This document shows positions 36,918 to 48,627 of a stretch of 64,000 nt of DNA, one piece after another. Position 1 is the first letter of the stretch; each line of letters starts with the position of its first letter. The translations under genes were made by a program, and so were the position numbers. The DNA is from Trissonchulus latispiculum (lineage: Eukaryota; Nematoda; Enoplea; Enoplida; Ironidae), in the NCBI GenBank assembly GCA_030248195.1, contig JASAND010019857.1, positions 62,001 through 126,000 of the forward strand, in the 5' to 3' direction. A model generated the notes under the pieces. That model did no database searches. It was not told the DNA's origin and saw only the letters and a list, made by a program, of their open reading frames with translations.

Positions 36918-37790
36918 GTAAGGTGGTGGTATCCTTTTGTGCAGTGCTTTTATGGTGATTTTTTAAAACGCTGTAACTTTCGCAATTTTGGTAGTTGGAA
37001 GGTAAGCGGATCATTTCACGCTTTAAGGGGAGGGGTCTGTTTTTTGCCGATTTTCTACCATCTCCGGTTTTGCTCATTTTCACATATTTTGTAGTCCTCA
37101 TGGGTCCTCAAAATAAGACAAGTGCGTTTTGCGTTATATTGTTTCTATCGTTCTGTAGAGTCCTTCAAAGGTGACCTTGTCATGTGTTAAAACAAAGGAA
37201 AATGAAAATGTTAGGTTAAAATGTTGGTGTCAGAAAATTTTTCGCTGCATGAAAGATACAGTTCTAAAACTTTGCACACAAGTTTAGGACATATTGCAGA
37301 GTGCAGCTTCTAGTTTGGTGTAATTGTGTTGAGTGACGGATTTTTGGTGAATTTCTAAAGTCAGAATTAATTTTTGAAAATCAAGCGTATCTATTTGGTC
37401 CATGAAAACAGGACCTACAGTACTCTTTTGCTCGTCTGATGAACGTTTGGCAAAAGTTACGAAAATGGCCAATAGATACCTGCACTCTGTAGATAAAAAC
37501 ACGACTTAGGAAAGTATCTGCAAATTTCTATCAACTATAGTAAGCTCAAAAAATTTGGCCAAAGCAGCAAAGTTTGGTAAAAATGGCCATTTTTCATAAT
37601 TTTCACATTCGTTTGATAATTTCTCACTCATAATGTGGTAAAAATCACCAAACTTGGCAGATTAATATATCCATGTCTGTCACATAAGGTAGCCAAAACA
37701 AATGCGTCAATATTGACTGCTGTGGCAGTGGCGGCACGTTTGGCATTTATAGGTAAAAAATGCCTACTTTAAAATTTTTCCAAATATAGA
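36918..37790. repeat. Segmental duplication, copy 2, last blocks
   Basis: Continuous equivalent of 19921-20295 joined to 27188-27690. The join at ACATATTGCAGAG near 37290 is the empty site for the 6.9-kb insertion. TTTAAGGGGAGGGGTCT and ACCATCTCCG near 37021-37070 recur near 20021, 47376 and 51416. Confidence 0.9.
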
Positions 37791-38294
37791 CAAATTGGGT
37801 ATCAATCGATAGCTAATTAAACGAGGAACAACTTTTTGCATAGAACGATGGGTATAAAATGCTGTCTGTGCAAGATAAAATGAGTTAAATTTATATTAGG
37901 CAGTCCTCCAAAATTAGGTCAATGCATCACTCAAGCTGCATTGTGAATTCCTGAATAGCTAGCCTTCTGCCGCGTCTGCACTTAAATATTACCTTAGTAA
38001 AGGCTTTAATTTGGTGTATCGGTTAACAATGTTCTCGATCGCGTTCGGTTTCCACCTGACCTTGAAGGTGTAAAGATTTGACTATCGTCAGTAAACGATG
38101 AATTTAGATTAAAGAAGAATTGCTAAGGTTCGAGAGTGTGTGCATGTCATCTCCGCCTAACTCGCTTATCCCTAAACAACTACAGAAGGCGCCGGCAATC
38201 TAAAAAGTACCGTGAGTTTACTGTTCTTTAAACAAAATATAGGTTTTACAAAATTTAGAGAGAAAAACAGATTTTACGATTCCAAAGGGTAAAG
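37791..38294. other. Unassigned noncoding DNA
   Basis: I see no gene or repeat structure in this stretch. Confidence 0.4.
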
Positions 38295-39111
38295 TTGCGT
38301 TAGGGCGCCCGTGAACTTAGGTCATTTTAATTTTGGTGCGTTAGGGCGCTCAAATGGTGCGTTAGGGCGCCTGTTTCGTTAGGGCGCCCAGTATGTGCGT
38401 TAGGGCGCCCAGTGAGTGCGTTAGGGCGCCTGTAGAGTGCGTTAGGGCGCCTGATTGTTTTCACAATAATAAAGTGTTATTGTGAATGAAGATCTATTAT
38501 GAAAGTGTTAACGTAATGCACAGTTTAAAAGCATAAATAGAGGGGGTCCGCATTAATGAATATATGTATAGCCTGTTCTCCTAAAACGAAAATTTTACTG
38601 CTGAAATTTAAAAGCACAAATTAGTTTTAATTAATTAAAATATATCTGTATAGTGAAGTGTCAAAACAAAATCTTTGTTAACGCGCAAAAAATATGATAA
38701 GTTTATGGAAACATGAAAATTCATGAAATCTTAGATTTTGAATTTGACTTGATTTTTTGGTTACAACTTGGAACACGATAATGGTGATTATTTTACAAAA
38801 ATTCAGAAATAAAAATAATTTTCAATTTACATTGATTACTGATTTAAAGTTTTAATGTTATTTAAAGATTTCACTAATTGTTCCCCTCTATTTGTACTTT
38901 AAACGTATGTATATTAAGTACTATGAAAGAAACAGATTCGGTTGTTCCTATTGGAATAGTCGCCTCATAACGCATAGAGTGGGCGCCCTAACGCACACAC
39001 TGGGCGCCCTAACGCACATATTGGGCGCCCTAACGCACCAAGTTCAAAAATTGAAAAAAGCGCCCTAACGCACTATAGGGGCGCCCTAACGCAACAGGCG
39101 CCCTAACGCAA
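38295..39111. mobile_element. Foldback element with GCGTTAGGGCGCC arrays
   Basis: The left array (38295-38453) holds seven copies of GCGTTAGGGCGCC with spacers of about 6-28 bp. The right array (38980-39111) holds six copies in inverted orientation. Ends are TTGCGTTAGGGCGCC and its exact complement. The 530-bp centre is A/T-rich and noncoding. TTCCAAAG occurs close outside both ends and may be part of a target duplication. Confidence 0.88.
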
Positions 39112-39131
39112 TACAATCTTCCAAAGTACAC

Positions 39132-39899
39132 GAAAGTTCGGTGATAATTCCGTATACGCACACTTGCACTGAGACTTAAGTGCACTCAATGCATCTAATT
39201 CCATAGACGCACACTAGACTTTCAGTTAGAGTTTAAACTGGTCAACCTGACCTTTTGCAAAAGGCATCTAATTCCGTAGACGCACACCTGTTGAATAGTA
39301 ACAGTAATGAGGGAAAATTTTCTTGTTTATGTTAATGAAATAAAGTAGGAAAGTGGTTTTACTATAATATGTAGTTACAACAGTATATCAATCAAACAAA
39401 CATAGTGCTTTTCAAACAACAAACAGACAAGCAATAACCAGCAAAAAATTTGTCAGCAAACAACAAAATAGAAACAGAATTTTATATAACTATTTCATAT
39501 GGGTATATATTAATCATAATAAAATTATGCTATTTGATTTGAATTTTATTTGGATTTTGTCGATTTGAGACAGGCAGGTGGTCCGAAATTGCTTGCTTGT
39601 TTGTTGTTAAAATGCACTAATATATATGTTGTTTGTTTAGTACGGTGTAACTATAGTAAAACCACTTACCTAATTTTTATATTTCATTGAGTTAGTTTCC
39701 AAAAACAAGAAAATTTTCCCTCATTACTGTTACTATTCAACAGGTGTGCTTCTACGGAATTAGCTGCTTTTGCAAAAGGTCAGGCTGACCAGTTTAAACT
39801 CTAACTGAAAGTCTAGTGTGCGTCTGCGGAATTAGATGCATCGAGTGCACTCAAGTCTCAGTGCAAGTGTGCGTATACGGAATTATCACCGAAAGTTCA
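39132..39899. mobile_element. Foldback element with GTAGACGCACAC motifs
   Basis: Arms 39132-39368 and 39648-39899 are inverted repeats. Each contains three copies of AATTCCGTAGACGCACAC or a variant, plus GCCTTTTGCAAAAGG-like text and CCCTCATTACTGTTACTATT. The centre is A/T-rich. It begins only 20 bp after the preceding foldback element. Confidence 0.88.
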
Positions 39900-40626
39900 A
39901 TAACAATAACTAACAAAGAAAAGGTGTCAGAGACAAAAACAAACCAAAGACAGACAACCCAGAAGAAAGGGGGACCACCCCCGTAGATTCCCAACTATAG
40001 ACAGACGGCCGTAATTGTGAGGACGCAAAAATAGAACCGACCGTATCCCCCAAGACTTCTAGTGAGACTGCCTGACATTTGCGCTCAATTTCGATTGTGG
40101 AAAATTAGCTAAGGAACCGAGGTTCCTACACGAGAGTGTAATTTACATTTATCGTTCGTAAAGATAGCGCTACACTTTAAATGAATTTAGATGAAAATCA
40201 AAGGAAATATCGGAAAATACTTCACAAAGGGATCATCGCCGGAATTTTCAAGTTTTTCAGCTTTGAATCCGAATAACTCTGTCACAGTTTGATTTCGAAC
40301 ACTAATATTTTGTCTTGTTTTTAAGAACATATGGGGGCATATTATGTATAAAAATGAGAAATGAAAATAAAATGAAAAAATCCATGACAATCGATTTTTG
40401 ACCAAAGTGACCCCTCAGGCAAATTAGACTTAGTATTCTTATTAAAAATTCTAACTATAAATCCCATTTTTTTTAAATTTTATTAAACTCTAAAGAGTGA
40501 CTCATGGAATACTTTGAAGGACTATCAGCTGACACAAAATGAGCTAATAACTCAAAACTCGGTTCGCCAGGCGACTTTTGGCGAACCAATAAAAAAGCCA
40601 ATTTTTAGTCGAACCGTGCGTGACTC
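39900..40626. other. Unassigned noncoding DNA
   Basis: No gene is seen. A small hairpin, GGTTCGCCAGGCG/TTTTGGCGAACC, lies at 40561-40588. Confidence 0.4.
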
Positions 40627-42409
40627 AGTTGGGGCCGGTTCCACTAGAACCGGTTGTAACCGGAACCGGAACCGGAACCGAACCGGAAGGATTTTTAGAA
40701 CCGGAACCGGAACCGGTAGGATTTGGAACCGGCCGGTTCCACTCTTAAAAATGGACTTGAACTAATTTTATGCGGGAGTTTAAATTTTGCAAAAGCTGGA
40801 TTTTGTGGTTGCATTCAGTGTTGCCATTCATATTGTCTTTTTCAAACTAGTGACTGAAATTAAAACTAAAAGTCTAGTTTGAACTGAAACTAAACAAATT
40901 TAGACCTGAAGGAGAAATATGTAGGATGAGACTGATAATAATTAAGAGTTTCAAACTAAACGTGAAATGAAGGTACAATTATTGGAACTGAAACTGAAGC
41001 TGGAACTCCATAGAAGAAATTTAGAGCCTAAACTGGAAACGACACAGCTTCAGCTTCCACTGAAGCTCAGCTCAACTTCAGCTCCCCGATTCCCCTTTTC
41101 AGGCTATCGAGGCACGTTTCAGCTTTCGCTGAAGCCGAGGCATAGAATTAAGAGAAATTTCAAATGTTTCTTTGAATCAACATTAGTGACATTCTCCCGT
41201 CTGTTAAGACAAAAATTAAATGTTAAACATACTTGAAAAAATAGGAACATGTATTGTAAGGGAAAATTTCTACTTCCTTTATTCTGGAATTTCGTAATTT
41301 TTTGTTTTCATGCTTCTGATTTTTCAAATTTTGTTAAGTAATTTTGTGTGTATTACAAATGCAGTTATGAAAATGTCTCTAAATTAATTTTAATGAATTT
41401 TTGAAATTTTCTGTTCTAAAATTCCAATTATAATTGATGAAAGACGGGCACTTTCGTTCAGACGTCAACGATACAGCACCGAATGAAAACTTTAACCAGC
41501 TTACATAGTTGAATATTAACCTCATAGAAAAGATGAGAGCCCGATGGGATGTAGTCGTGAACTGAATATATCTTCTCAAAAAATTGGTAAATGGAAGGTG
41601 GTGTTGTCAGCACGCAAGATTAAAGTAACATTTTTTTAAAAATATATTAAATTTTACAAGAGTAGAAAATTTTGAAAGTTGAGTACTTATTTTCTTATTT
41701 TTAAGCTTCGGCATCTGAGACGAAAGTCAATCCAAGTAATTAACACTGTTAGCTATTTTGTGTAATCAAGCGACTGTACATACATTTCCTCGCCAAATAT
41801 AACTTTAATATATATATTCTTCTTTCCAATTTGGCTTTTAAATATTTTAAATGCATTTAATTTTTTTTGGTGGAAACTATTTGCTTCTTTAGAGACACTG
41901 TACTCTTTTTAAACAAATAAAAATTTAAGCTCCAGTATATCTCAATTCTCAGCGCGTTATACTGAAACGTTGTGCAGTTTACAAGGTTCTGTTCAGAAGG
42001 CGCTGTCTGCATTTAGATGCACAGTAGAATCTTACCGTTAATTATCGAAACAATTTGCTCGCCCATACTAAAGTTTTAATTTTTTACAAGTTTTAATGTA
42101 TGTTGTGCATATAGTAACAGCATTTGTAATGGAGTAAATTCAAAGTAAGACAAAAACTTTAAAATTCAAAGTAAACAAAAAAGTTTAACACAGTTGGCTG
42201 TTATCGCATTACCTATTCCAATTGGTTTGCAGTATTGCTTTATAATTTTGATTGTATAACTCTTGCTGGGGGCCTGCATCCAATATTAAATAATGTTAAA
42301 ATGTAACTACGAATTTTGTACTTGGAACCGGGAACCGGAAGCTAGAATCGGAACCGGAACTGGTACTTTGAACCGGAACCGGTTTTGAAAATTGGAACCG
42401 GTCCCAACT
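40627..42409. mobile_element. Inverted-repeat element with GGAACC-rich ends
   Basis: Ends AGTTGGGGCCGGTTCCA and the complement of AGTTGGGACCGGTTCCA. Both subterminal zones are filled with (GGAACC)n variants (40640-40745 and 42325-42405). The interior is 1.5 kb of A/T-rich DNA without a transposase frame. The ends look hAT-like, but I found no convincing 8-bp duplication at these borders. Confidence 0.75.
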
Positions 42410-43273
42410 CTAACTCAAAGCTAAATGTTCGTGACTCATACATAGTTTTGCTTGCTCTTTCTGGATCAAACAGTTCCATTCCAGCACGATAAAGTTGGTT
42501 CACTAAGGAGACCTACGTTATAACTTTTTTATTACTAAATAAGTTTTTAGCTAGGTAGCTAGTGTCTTGGGACTAGGTAGCCCGTGATAATCTTGTGTGT
42601 AGTCTTACTAAACTTTTATCCTCGAACTTTCATCTTGGGGGCGTCCCCATGATTTTTCCTTGGCGAAGTCTTCATAAGCCACGACAAACCGCCAAAGAGA
42701 TCCAGCCACTTTCTCTGTTGTCCTCTCGCCTGTTTTCTATCCTTCCCTCAGCAGCTGTGGATGTTTTTTGCTTTTCATTAGCGGTTCGACTCCCGGCAAA
42801 ACCAAATCTTTTTACAATTATTAGCTCGCTCAGCACAGCTTACTTACCAACTTCTGGCTGACGTCCTAGTACGACTTTAGATAGCACTTTAATGTATATA
42901 TTTCCTTCGCAAAATATAAAACACAGCAATAAATATACAAACAGAAAGCACAAATATAAATAACAAGTTGTACACATATAACAAAAATTTAAACGATCCA
43001 TTTAAATAATTTACACGACAGTATATACTTACAAGAAAGCATGTCAGCACCAAATATTGTGCCACAGTGCGAAATTTAAAAAAAAACGCCTAATGGCACC
43101 TAAAACAAAACCCACCCATCCCCTTAACCTTAGAAAACCGTTTTCCAAATCAGGTTTTTTCTATCAACATCACCCTACTCTGTCATCTCTTGGCTGCAAC
43201 AATTATATATATATCATACATAATAAATTATATACGTATATAATAAATTATGCAAATTAGTTTAAAGCTAATC
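42410..43273. other. 3' flank of gene X copy 1
   Basis: No exon is recognised. A/T-rich DNA with ATATATATCATACATAATAA-like text lies at 43205-43250, close after the gene X stop codon on the minus strand. The frame at 42595-42861 shows no domain. Confidence 0.4.
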
Positions 43274-46200
43274 CTACGGTTTCTTGGCGGTTCTGCCCGC
43301 TGGAGTGGCTCTCTGCGGCTGCGGTTCCACTTTGTTCAGCACCGTCTCACTAACCATTCGCTTCAGTTGACCGTCAAAGTGGACATTGGCCGTCCCCAGA
43401 ATCAGGAGGGACTTTTTGTAGTGTTCAGAGGCAGAGCCATCAATCTCGGCCAGCGCATAGGCCGTCTCAATACCCATAGAGTGACAGAGTTTGCCCAGAA
43501 ATTGACCGCAGTTCTGAGGATGACAGCTGTATCGAAACACCTGGTTGGTTTCGTCCACAACCAACAGTTCGTCGGGATAGAACGGACTGGCCAATACATC
43601 TGCAAATAGATGGATATCAAATATCTGTAGTGTTGCGTATAAAAGTGGATAGCAGTGAACAAAACAAGACAAATAAATCCTAAACACTAAAATTATGACA
43701 AGCGTCACATTCACACATTGAAACAATAACAATCCCTATGCAAGCTGTCGGTTTGAGCTCTTTGACCTTCTAATTGGTGCGGGGATTGGTAATCTTAATT
43801 TTAATCAGGTTAATCCGATAGGTGGTTGCAATTACTGTTGTTTTCGGCCGGTTTTGTAACTCACCCGGCCGCATTTCCAAACAGTGGATCCAAACTCATA
43901 TCAATCACTACAGAAAGGCCGGTACCAGTTTTGCCCTATTTTTGGTGCATTTCGCAAAAATCTTTTCTCTGAATGATGCACACTGTTACCCCAGGTTATG
44001 CAAAAACAGATAGTGTTATCCTAATTACACGTAGAGATGTCAGCGGCTTAGAAGGAAGGTCTCAGCTTGTATGTTTAACACATTCAAACGAAAGTATGGC
44101 ACACTACGTGTATTTTCAGGCACCGACAAAGTTCTGAATACCTAAAGGGCTTCGAAAGGTATATATTGTCAGTTTGCCCATTTTTTCGAAGGAAGTTTCT
44201 GCTCTCACATCCTCAAGTCTCACCTTTTGGCCATCGAATGTAGCCCCGCGGCGGTTTCAGCAGCTGGGCGTGACCGCGAGTGACCACGCGAATCCAGTCC
44301 CCGTCAAAGCTGAACAGTTCCACGGAATGGACAGAATCGTCAATCCTGAAATCAATAACCTGATTTCCAGGGCATATCTTCACAGCACGTAAACATAGAG
44401 CGAGTGAGCGACAGCAAAACAACTTACACCCAGATTTAAGTATCGAGAAGTTTCTAAACTTTTCTTCCAACCTACCGATCCGAGACAGCCAACAGTTTGC
44501 GACTGTCGATGGTTTTGAGGAAGAACATGTTCCCAGGGCTCAGATGGATGATACAGACGGCCTCGGATTTGCCCGGATCATTCCAAGGGAGTCGCCACAC
44601 AGCACTAGACTGCCCTTCCGTTTTTTCCCGCTTCTTGTCCACATCAAACGTTGTGGCCAGGAAAATCAGGCCGTGCGGAACTGAAAGGCAGCAACGGCGG
44701 GTCCGACCCCAGGCCTGAAACAAGCAGAGCCTATGAGTGGCTTTTAGTCAGAAACAACCTGCTGTGAATCAGCACTGAAGCATTTTGAACAAGGGGAGGA
44801 ATTGAACCGCCAGCTTTCCGCTCGGCAGTTGAGTATACACACTAACTATTAAGCTAGCAGCAACCATCAAATGGCAACTTTACTTGGGTATGGTTTTTGT
44901 TAAAGACACCTCGGTACAATGGAGTGAAAGCCAAAGGCATCTATTGAAAGGTAATGCGTGGAGGTTACATAGGAAGTTTCTTTACAAGATAAAAAAACTA
45001 AACTTAATGCGCAATCTTTTCCACGAAAGACTTAAGGTGGCGATTCCTTTTGGGCACATTGTTGTTTGGCGGCGTAAATCAAGGCGAAATTTGACGAAAC
45101 CCTCCGAAATAAGTTCTTGGAGTTCTAAAACCCTCCGCGCAAGCCCGATTCAAAAATTCGAGATTTCCAGTCAGGGCGGTTTTTCCCAATTTCTGATATA
45201 TAGTTTGGCGGCAGCTATACAGTTATGACTAGGTATATTCATTCGAAAGATCTCGTTGAGCTTCATATTTTTGCTTGGTAAAGCAACTTTCAGCTTTCCC
45301 TACCGTGAGATATAGCCGAGTTTCTTGTTTTGGCGTCAAAAACTTGACATTTTTGCAGAAATCAAATAATCTATCATTTCTTGAACTACGCAAGCCGTAA
45401 AATCAAACTAAGGGCGTATATCTGAAGGTCTCATAGGAGCAAATTATCCGACGCATGATCGTCTTCCAACTGCTATCCCGTAGGCTGCTATCATAAAAAA
45501 TGTAGTTTTTGCGAAAACACGACCAATTTTTTCAAAGATTGTGGAGCATTCACCATGCATGCTGGAAGGCTGCTACTTAACAGATGTGTTCTGCACAAAT
45601 ATAATCAGGGACGTTTTTTTAGTTGCACCGATTGCTCCTTTCTAGCTAATCTCTTGACAAATTTGGAAAACGTAGGCTAAATCTAGGTTACGCACACATT
45701 TCAGCTTATTTCTCTATAACGAAGAGCGATCTAACAATAAATAAAAATCGTCCCCAGCTATTTGATAGAGGTATGGAATGATATAACCGATGTCTCGCAA
45801 AAAATTCACTTAAGTCTGCAAAAAACCTGGAAATTTATACTGCTTCTAAAATGTGTTTAAAATATTTTAGAAAAGCAACATTAGTTTCATGGTACGCATT
45901 AAAACGAGAAAATGTCAAGCTGCATTTTGATATAAAAATGGCTTCTTAACTCCAAGCAATGAATGACTTTATACGACCAAAGGTAATCACCACCTTAAAG
46001 CACAACCAATTTACAGACGTTTATCCAGTTCCAATTCTATTCCACCAATCGCCTTAGCTCATGATGACGACAAATAAGATGTCAGTTTGGCTGTGAAACG
46101 AACCCGATCGCACGGGATTCGTTTCCGGATCCTTCCATCCGCCTCCTCCAGGTGAATCAGGTCACTGGTGGCGTTGGGACCCACTCGCTCAGTGGAGGTG

Positions 46201-46940
46201 GACACGAGGGCCAGAAGGACCCGCTCGCCCGGGTGATGAAAGACGGAGAGACAGACTCCGGCCAGGGCCAGAGACAGGTACTTGCCCTCGCAGCTCAGCT
46301 GGTGCAAACCTAGGCAATTCAAACTTATAGAAGCAAAAACCAGGATTAGGATCAGATATGGATTAATAAAAATAGACATGGGGAACATCAGGCTTTCTTT
46401 CTGACATTTTTGAAGAAGAATGGGAATAAAGTGGTTATCCTGTGCTCACTATTCTAACTAAATTCTGAAACATAAAAATGTTAATAAAATGAAAATGAAT
46501 GCTGAACTGAATGAATGAATTGGCACAGTAATTATAACCCAGGCGGCTAATCTTAATTTGAGTAAAATACGGTGGTAAAGTAAAAAGAACAGCACAAAAA
46601 TCTGTTTCGGTTGTTTGCAGGCTTTACAAAACACAGCTACGCAAGACATCAATTTAGAGGGCTTAGCCTCCATGCAAAAAAGAAACTATGACCCAAAACC
46701 TTCCGGCTGTTTGAAAAAAAAGATAAACAGCGTGCTGGGATTCGAACCACCGGCCATTTGGTTGTCAGACAAGCAGCGTAGCCACTTCACCAAGCCAGCG
46801 CGCTTACCGGAGCTACTGGCGATCCAGATCTCCTTCCTTCTCTCCACCACACACATCCCGTTAGGATGACCAATCACGTCGCTAAGTTTGGTCACGTGAG
46901 TGTACAGATGCAGTGACGGCTTCCCCTTTGATCTGGCCAT
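43274..46940 (-). CDS. Gene X copy 1, predicted 341-residue possible beta-propeller
   Basis: Complete five-exon gene: 46808-46940, 46104-46309, 44476-44714, 44224-44345, 43274-43599. Phases join without a break, from ATG (MARSKGKPSL) to TAG (GRTAKKP). I do not recognise the family. Repeated beta-strand-like blocks such as HPNGMCVVERRKEIWIASS, HSVELFSFDGDWIRVV and SPFYPDELLVVDETNQVFRY resemble NHL or other propeller blades. That is inference from texture. No signal peptide or membrane span is evident. Exon 3 is six codons shorter than in copy 2. A SINE sits just inside intron 1. The start is supported by conservation in copy 2. Confidence 0.82.
44780..44872 (-). repeat. tRNA-derived SINE fragment
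   Basis: On the minus strand TAGCTTAATAGTTAGTG resembles a D-arm/A-box, and GGCGGTTCAATTCCTCC is a B-box. Spacing is tRNA-like, but the stems do not close as a functional tRNA. It lies in intron 2 of gene X copy 1. Confidence 0.6.
45036..45994. mobile_element. TTAA-site miniature element, copy C
   Basis: Ends GGTGGCGATTCCTTTTGG and the near complement of GGTGGTGATTACCTTTGG, with intact TTAA on both sides (45032-45035 and 45995-45998). It is the same family as 35926-36917 but in the opposite orientation, and lies in intron 2 of gene X copy 1. Confidence 0.9.
46724..46806 (-). repeat. tRNA-derived SINE next to the gene X splice donor (copy 1)
   Basis: The minus strand reads GCGCGCTGGCTTGGTG, TCTGACAACC, then the B-box GGTTCGAATCC, with a TTTATC/T-rich tail. 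The head starts only a few bases after the exon 1 donor GTAAGC. The same insertion sits in copy 2 (60187-60322), so it predates the gene duplication. Confidence 0.8.
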
Positions 46941-48627
46941 TCACATAAAGCATTTCACATTCCAAAATTTCCTTCTTTTACAGATTATACAACTGCTAAA
47001 ACAATATTTGTAAAAGTAGGAAAAATGCTCCTTAATGCAATATGAGCTATGAGGGTCAGCATTTAAATATGTCAAGGACACGATTTAAAACGTCTAATAT
47101 AAATTGGTAAAGGACAAGATGTAACTGGCTAATTTGAGCCGCTACGTTTCTCTTGGGCTCATATTGATGCGAGAAATAGTTAGTTAGAATATAGAGAGAT
47201 TCGTAGACACGAGTGTTTTAGGAGTTTATGTATCCCGTATTTATGTCATGTTGGAAGCTTCGCGCAAGTCTAAACGTTTATGTATTCGAACTGTATAGGC
47301 TATTAACTCAAATGTTACTCAGTATTAAGGCAAGAAACTTTAATCCCGTTTACCTATTAAAGTCTAGCAAACTTAAGGGGGGGGGTCCACTTTAGGGTCA
47401 TTTTTTCGACCATCTCCGATTTTTCTCATTTTCACATATTTTATTGTCCAAGTGGGATATTTTAACGAGTTTATAAAATTTAAGTTGGATCTCTTACGAT
47501 TGTTGAGAAAATTCACCTCAAAGTAGAGGTATGCATGTGTTAAACATAGGAAATCGAAAAAGTGTCGATTATAATTCTGCGCCAAATAAATCTCGAAACC
47601 GGTGTAAGATACCGGGTAACCTTTGGTATCGATTTAAACCTCTAAACAGATACTGTGTCACTGTGGAATTAGAATTTTGAATTAGGCCTTCAAAAAATTT
47701 TAATGAATTTTTGAAGTTAGCGAACTGCCGAAAATCGCTAAAAACTGTCGTTTTTGGTGACCAAAAATGGGGGTCACTAAGTTTGACTGTATATTATAAA
47801 AAATAAAAGTCCTAACTAAAAATTCTAATTCCACAGTGACACGGTATATATATTAAGCTTTCGAACGATACCCAATGTTACTTCAAATCTTTTGCCAGTG
47901 TCGAGATTTCTTTGCCGCAGAAATTAGTCTTTTCTGCAAAATTGCGAAAATTGCTGTTTTTTCGAAAGATAGGTATTTTACGAGCAAGCTATATTGCGAA
48001 ATTGCATTTTTTTGCATTTCAACATATTTATTCATGCCTTAGAATCAATTTGTTGCATGAATTATGCCGACAGCTGTGTCCAGTACTTCTCAGTGCGCCA
48101 ATGGGGAACCTTAGACCCCGAAATTCACAAAACCGCGATTTTTCAAAATTTTCAAAATATGGCATATTATATATATCAATCGAAAGCTCTCAGTGCAGGG
48201 ATGAATTCTTCTCATAGAACTATGGTACGGAAATGCTTCTATTTTAAGTTAGGCGCTCTTAAATAATTCATTATATCATGGGGAACAGGGGCCTTGTTTC
48301 TTCGGAAAATCCTTTAAGGAAGCTTCTGATCATGCTTTATCTGGCTTGAATCTGTTCGAAAATGATTTTATTAGTTGTTTTTAAATGTGCATAACAAAAT
48401 AAGCTAAATATATGAAGCTGATTTGCGCAAACTTGCTTTAGTTGTCTGCAGCACCCTCATTTTCGCTGATATTCAATTTGTACTCAATGAATGGCTCATA
48501 ACTTACGGAGAACTGAACGAAACAACTCAAAATTTAAACTTGAAATGTACGACATATATGGCTAGATTATGTGTGAAAATGAGCGAAATCCGTGGTCTAA
48601 AAATTTTTCACGATGGACCCCCCCCCC

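Noticed and set aside
38295..39111. CRISPR-like array
   Set aside because: Regular short repeats with spacers, but the copies are split into two facing arrays, spacers vary from about 6 to 28 bp, and this is a eukaryotic genome. A foldback transposon explains it better.
46724..46806. Functional tRNA gene on the minus strand
   Set aside because: A- and B-box motifs are present and part of the acceptor stem pairs, but no proper 5-bp anticodon stem with a 7-base loop forms. The second copy has a decayed acceptor stem and a SINE-like tail.
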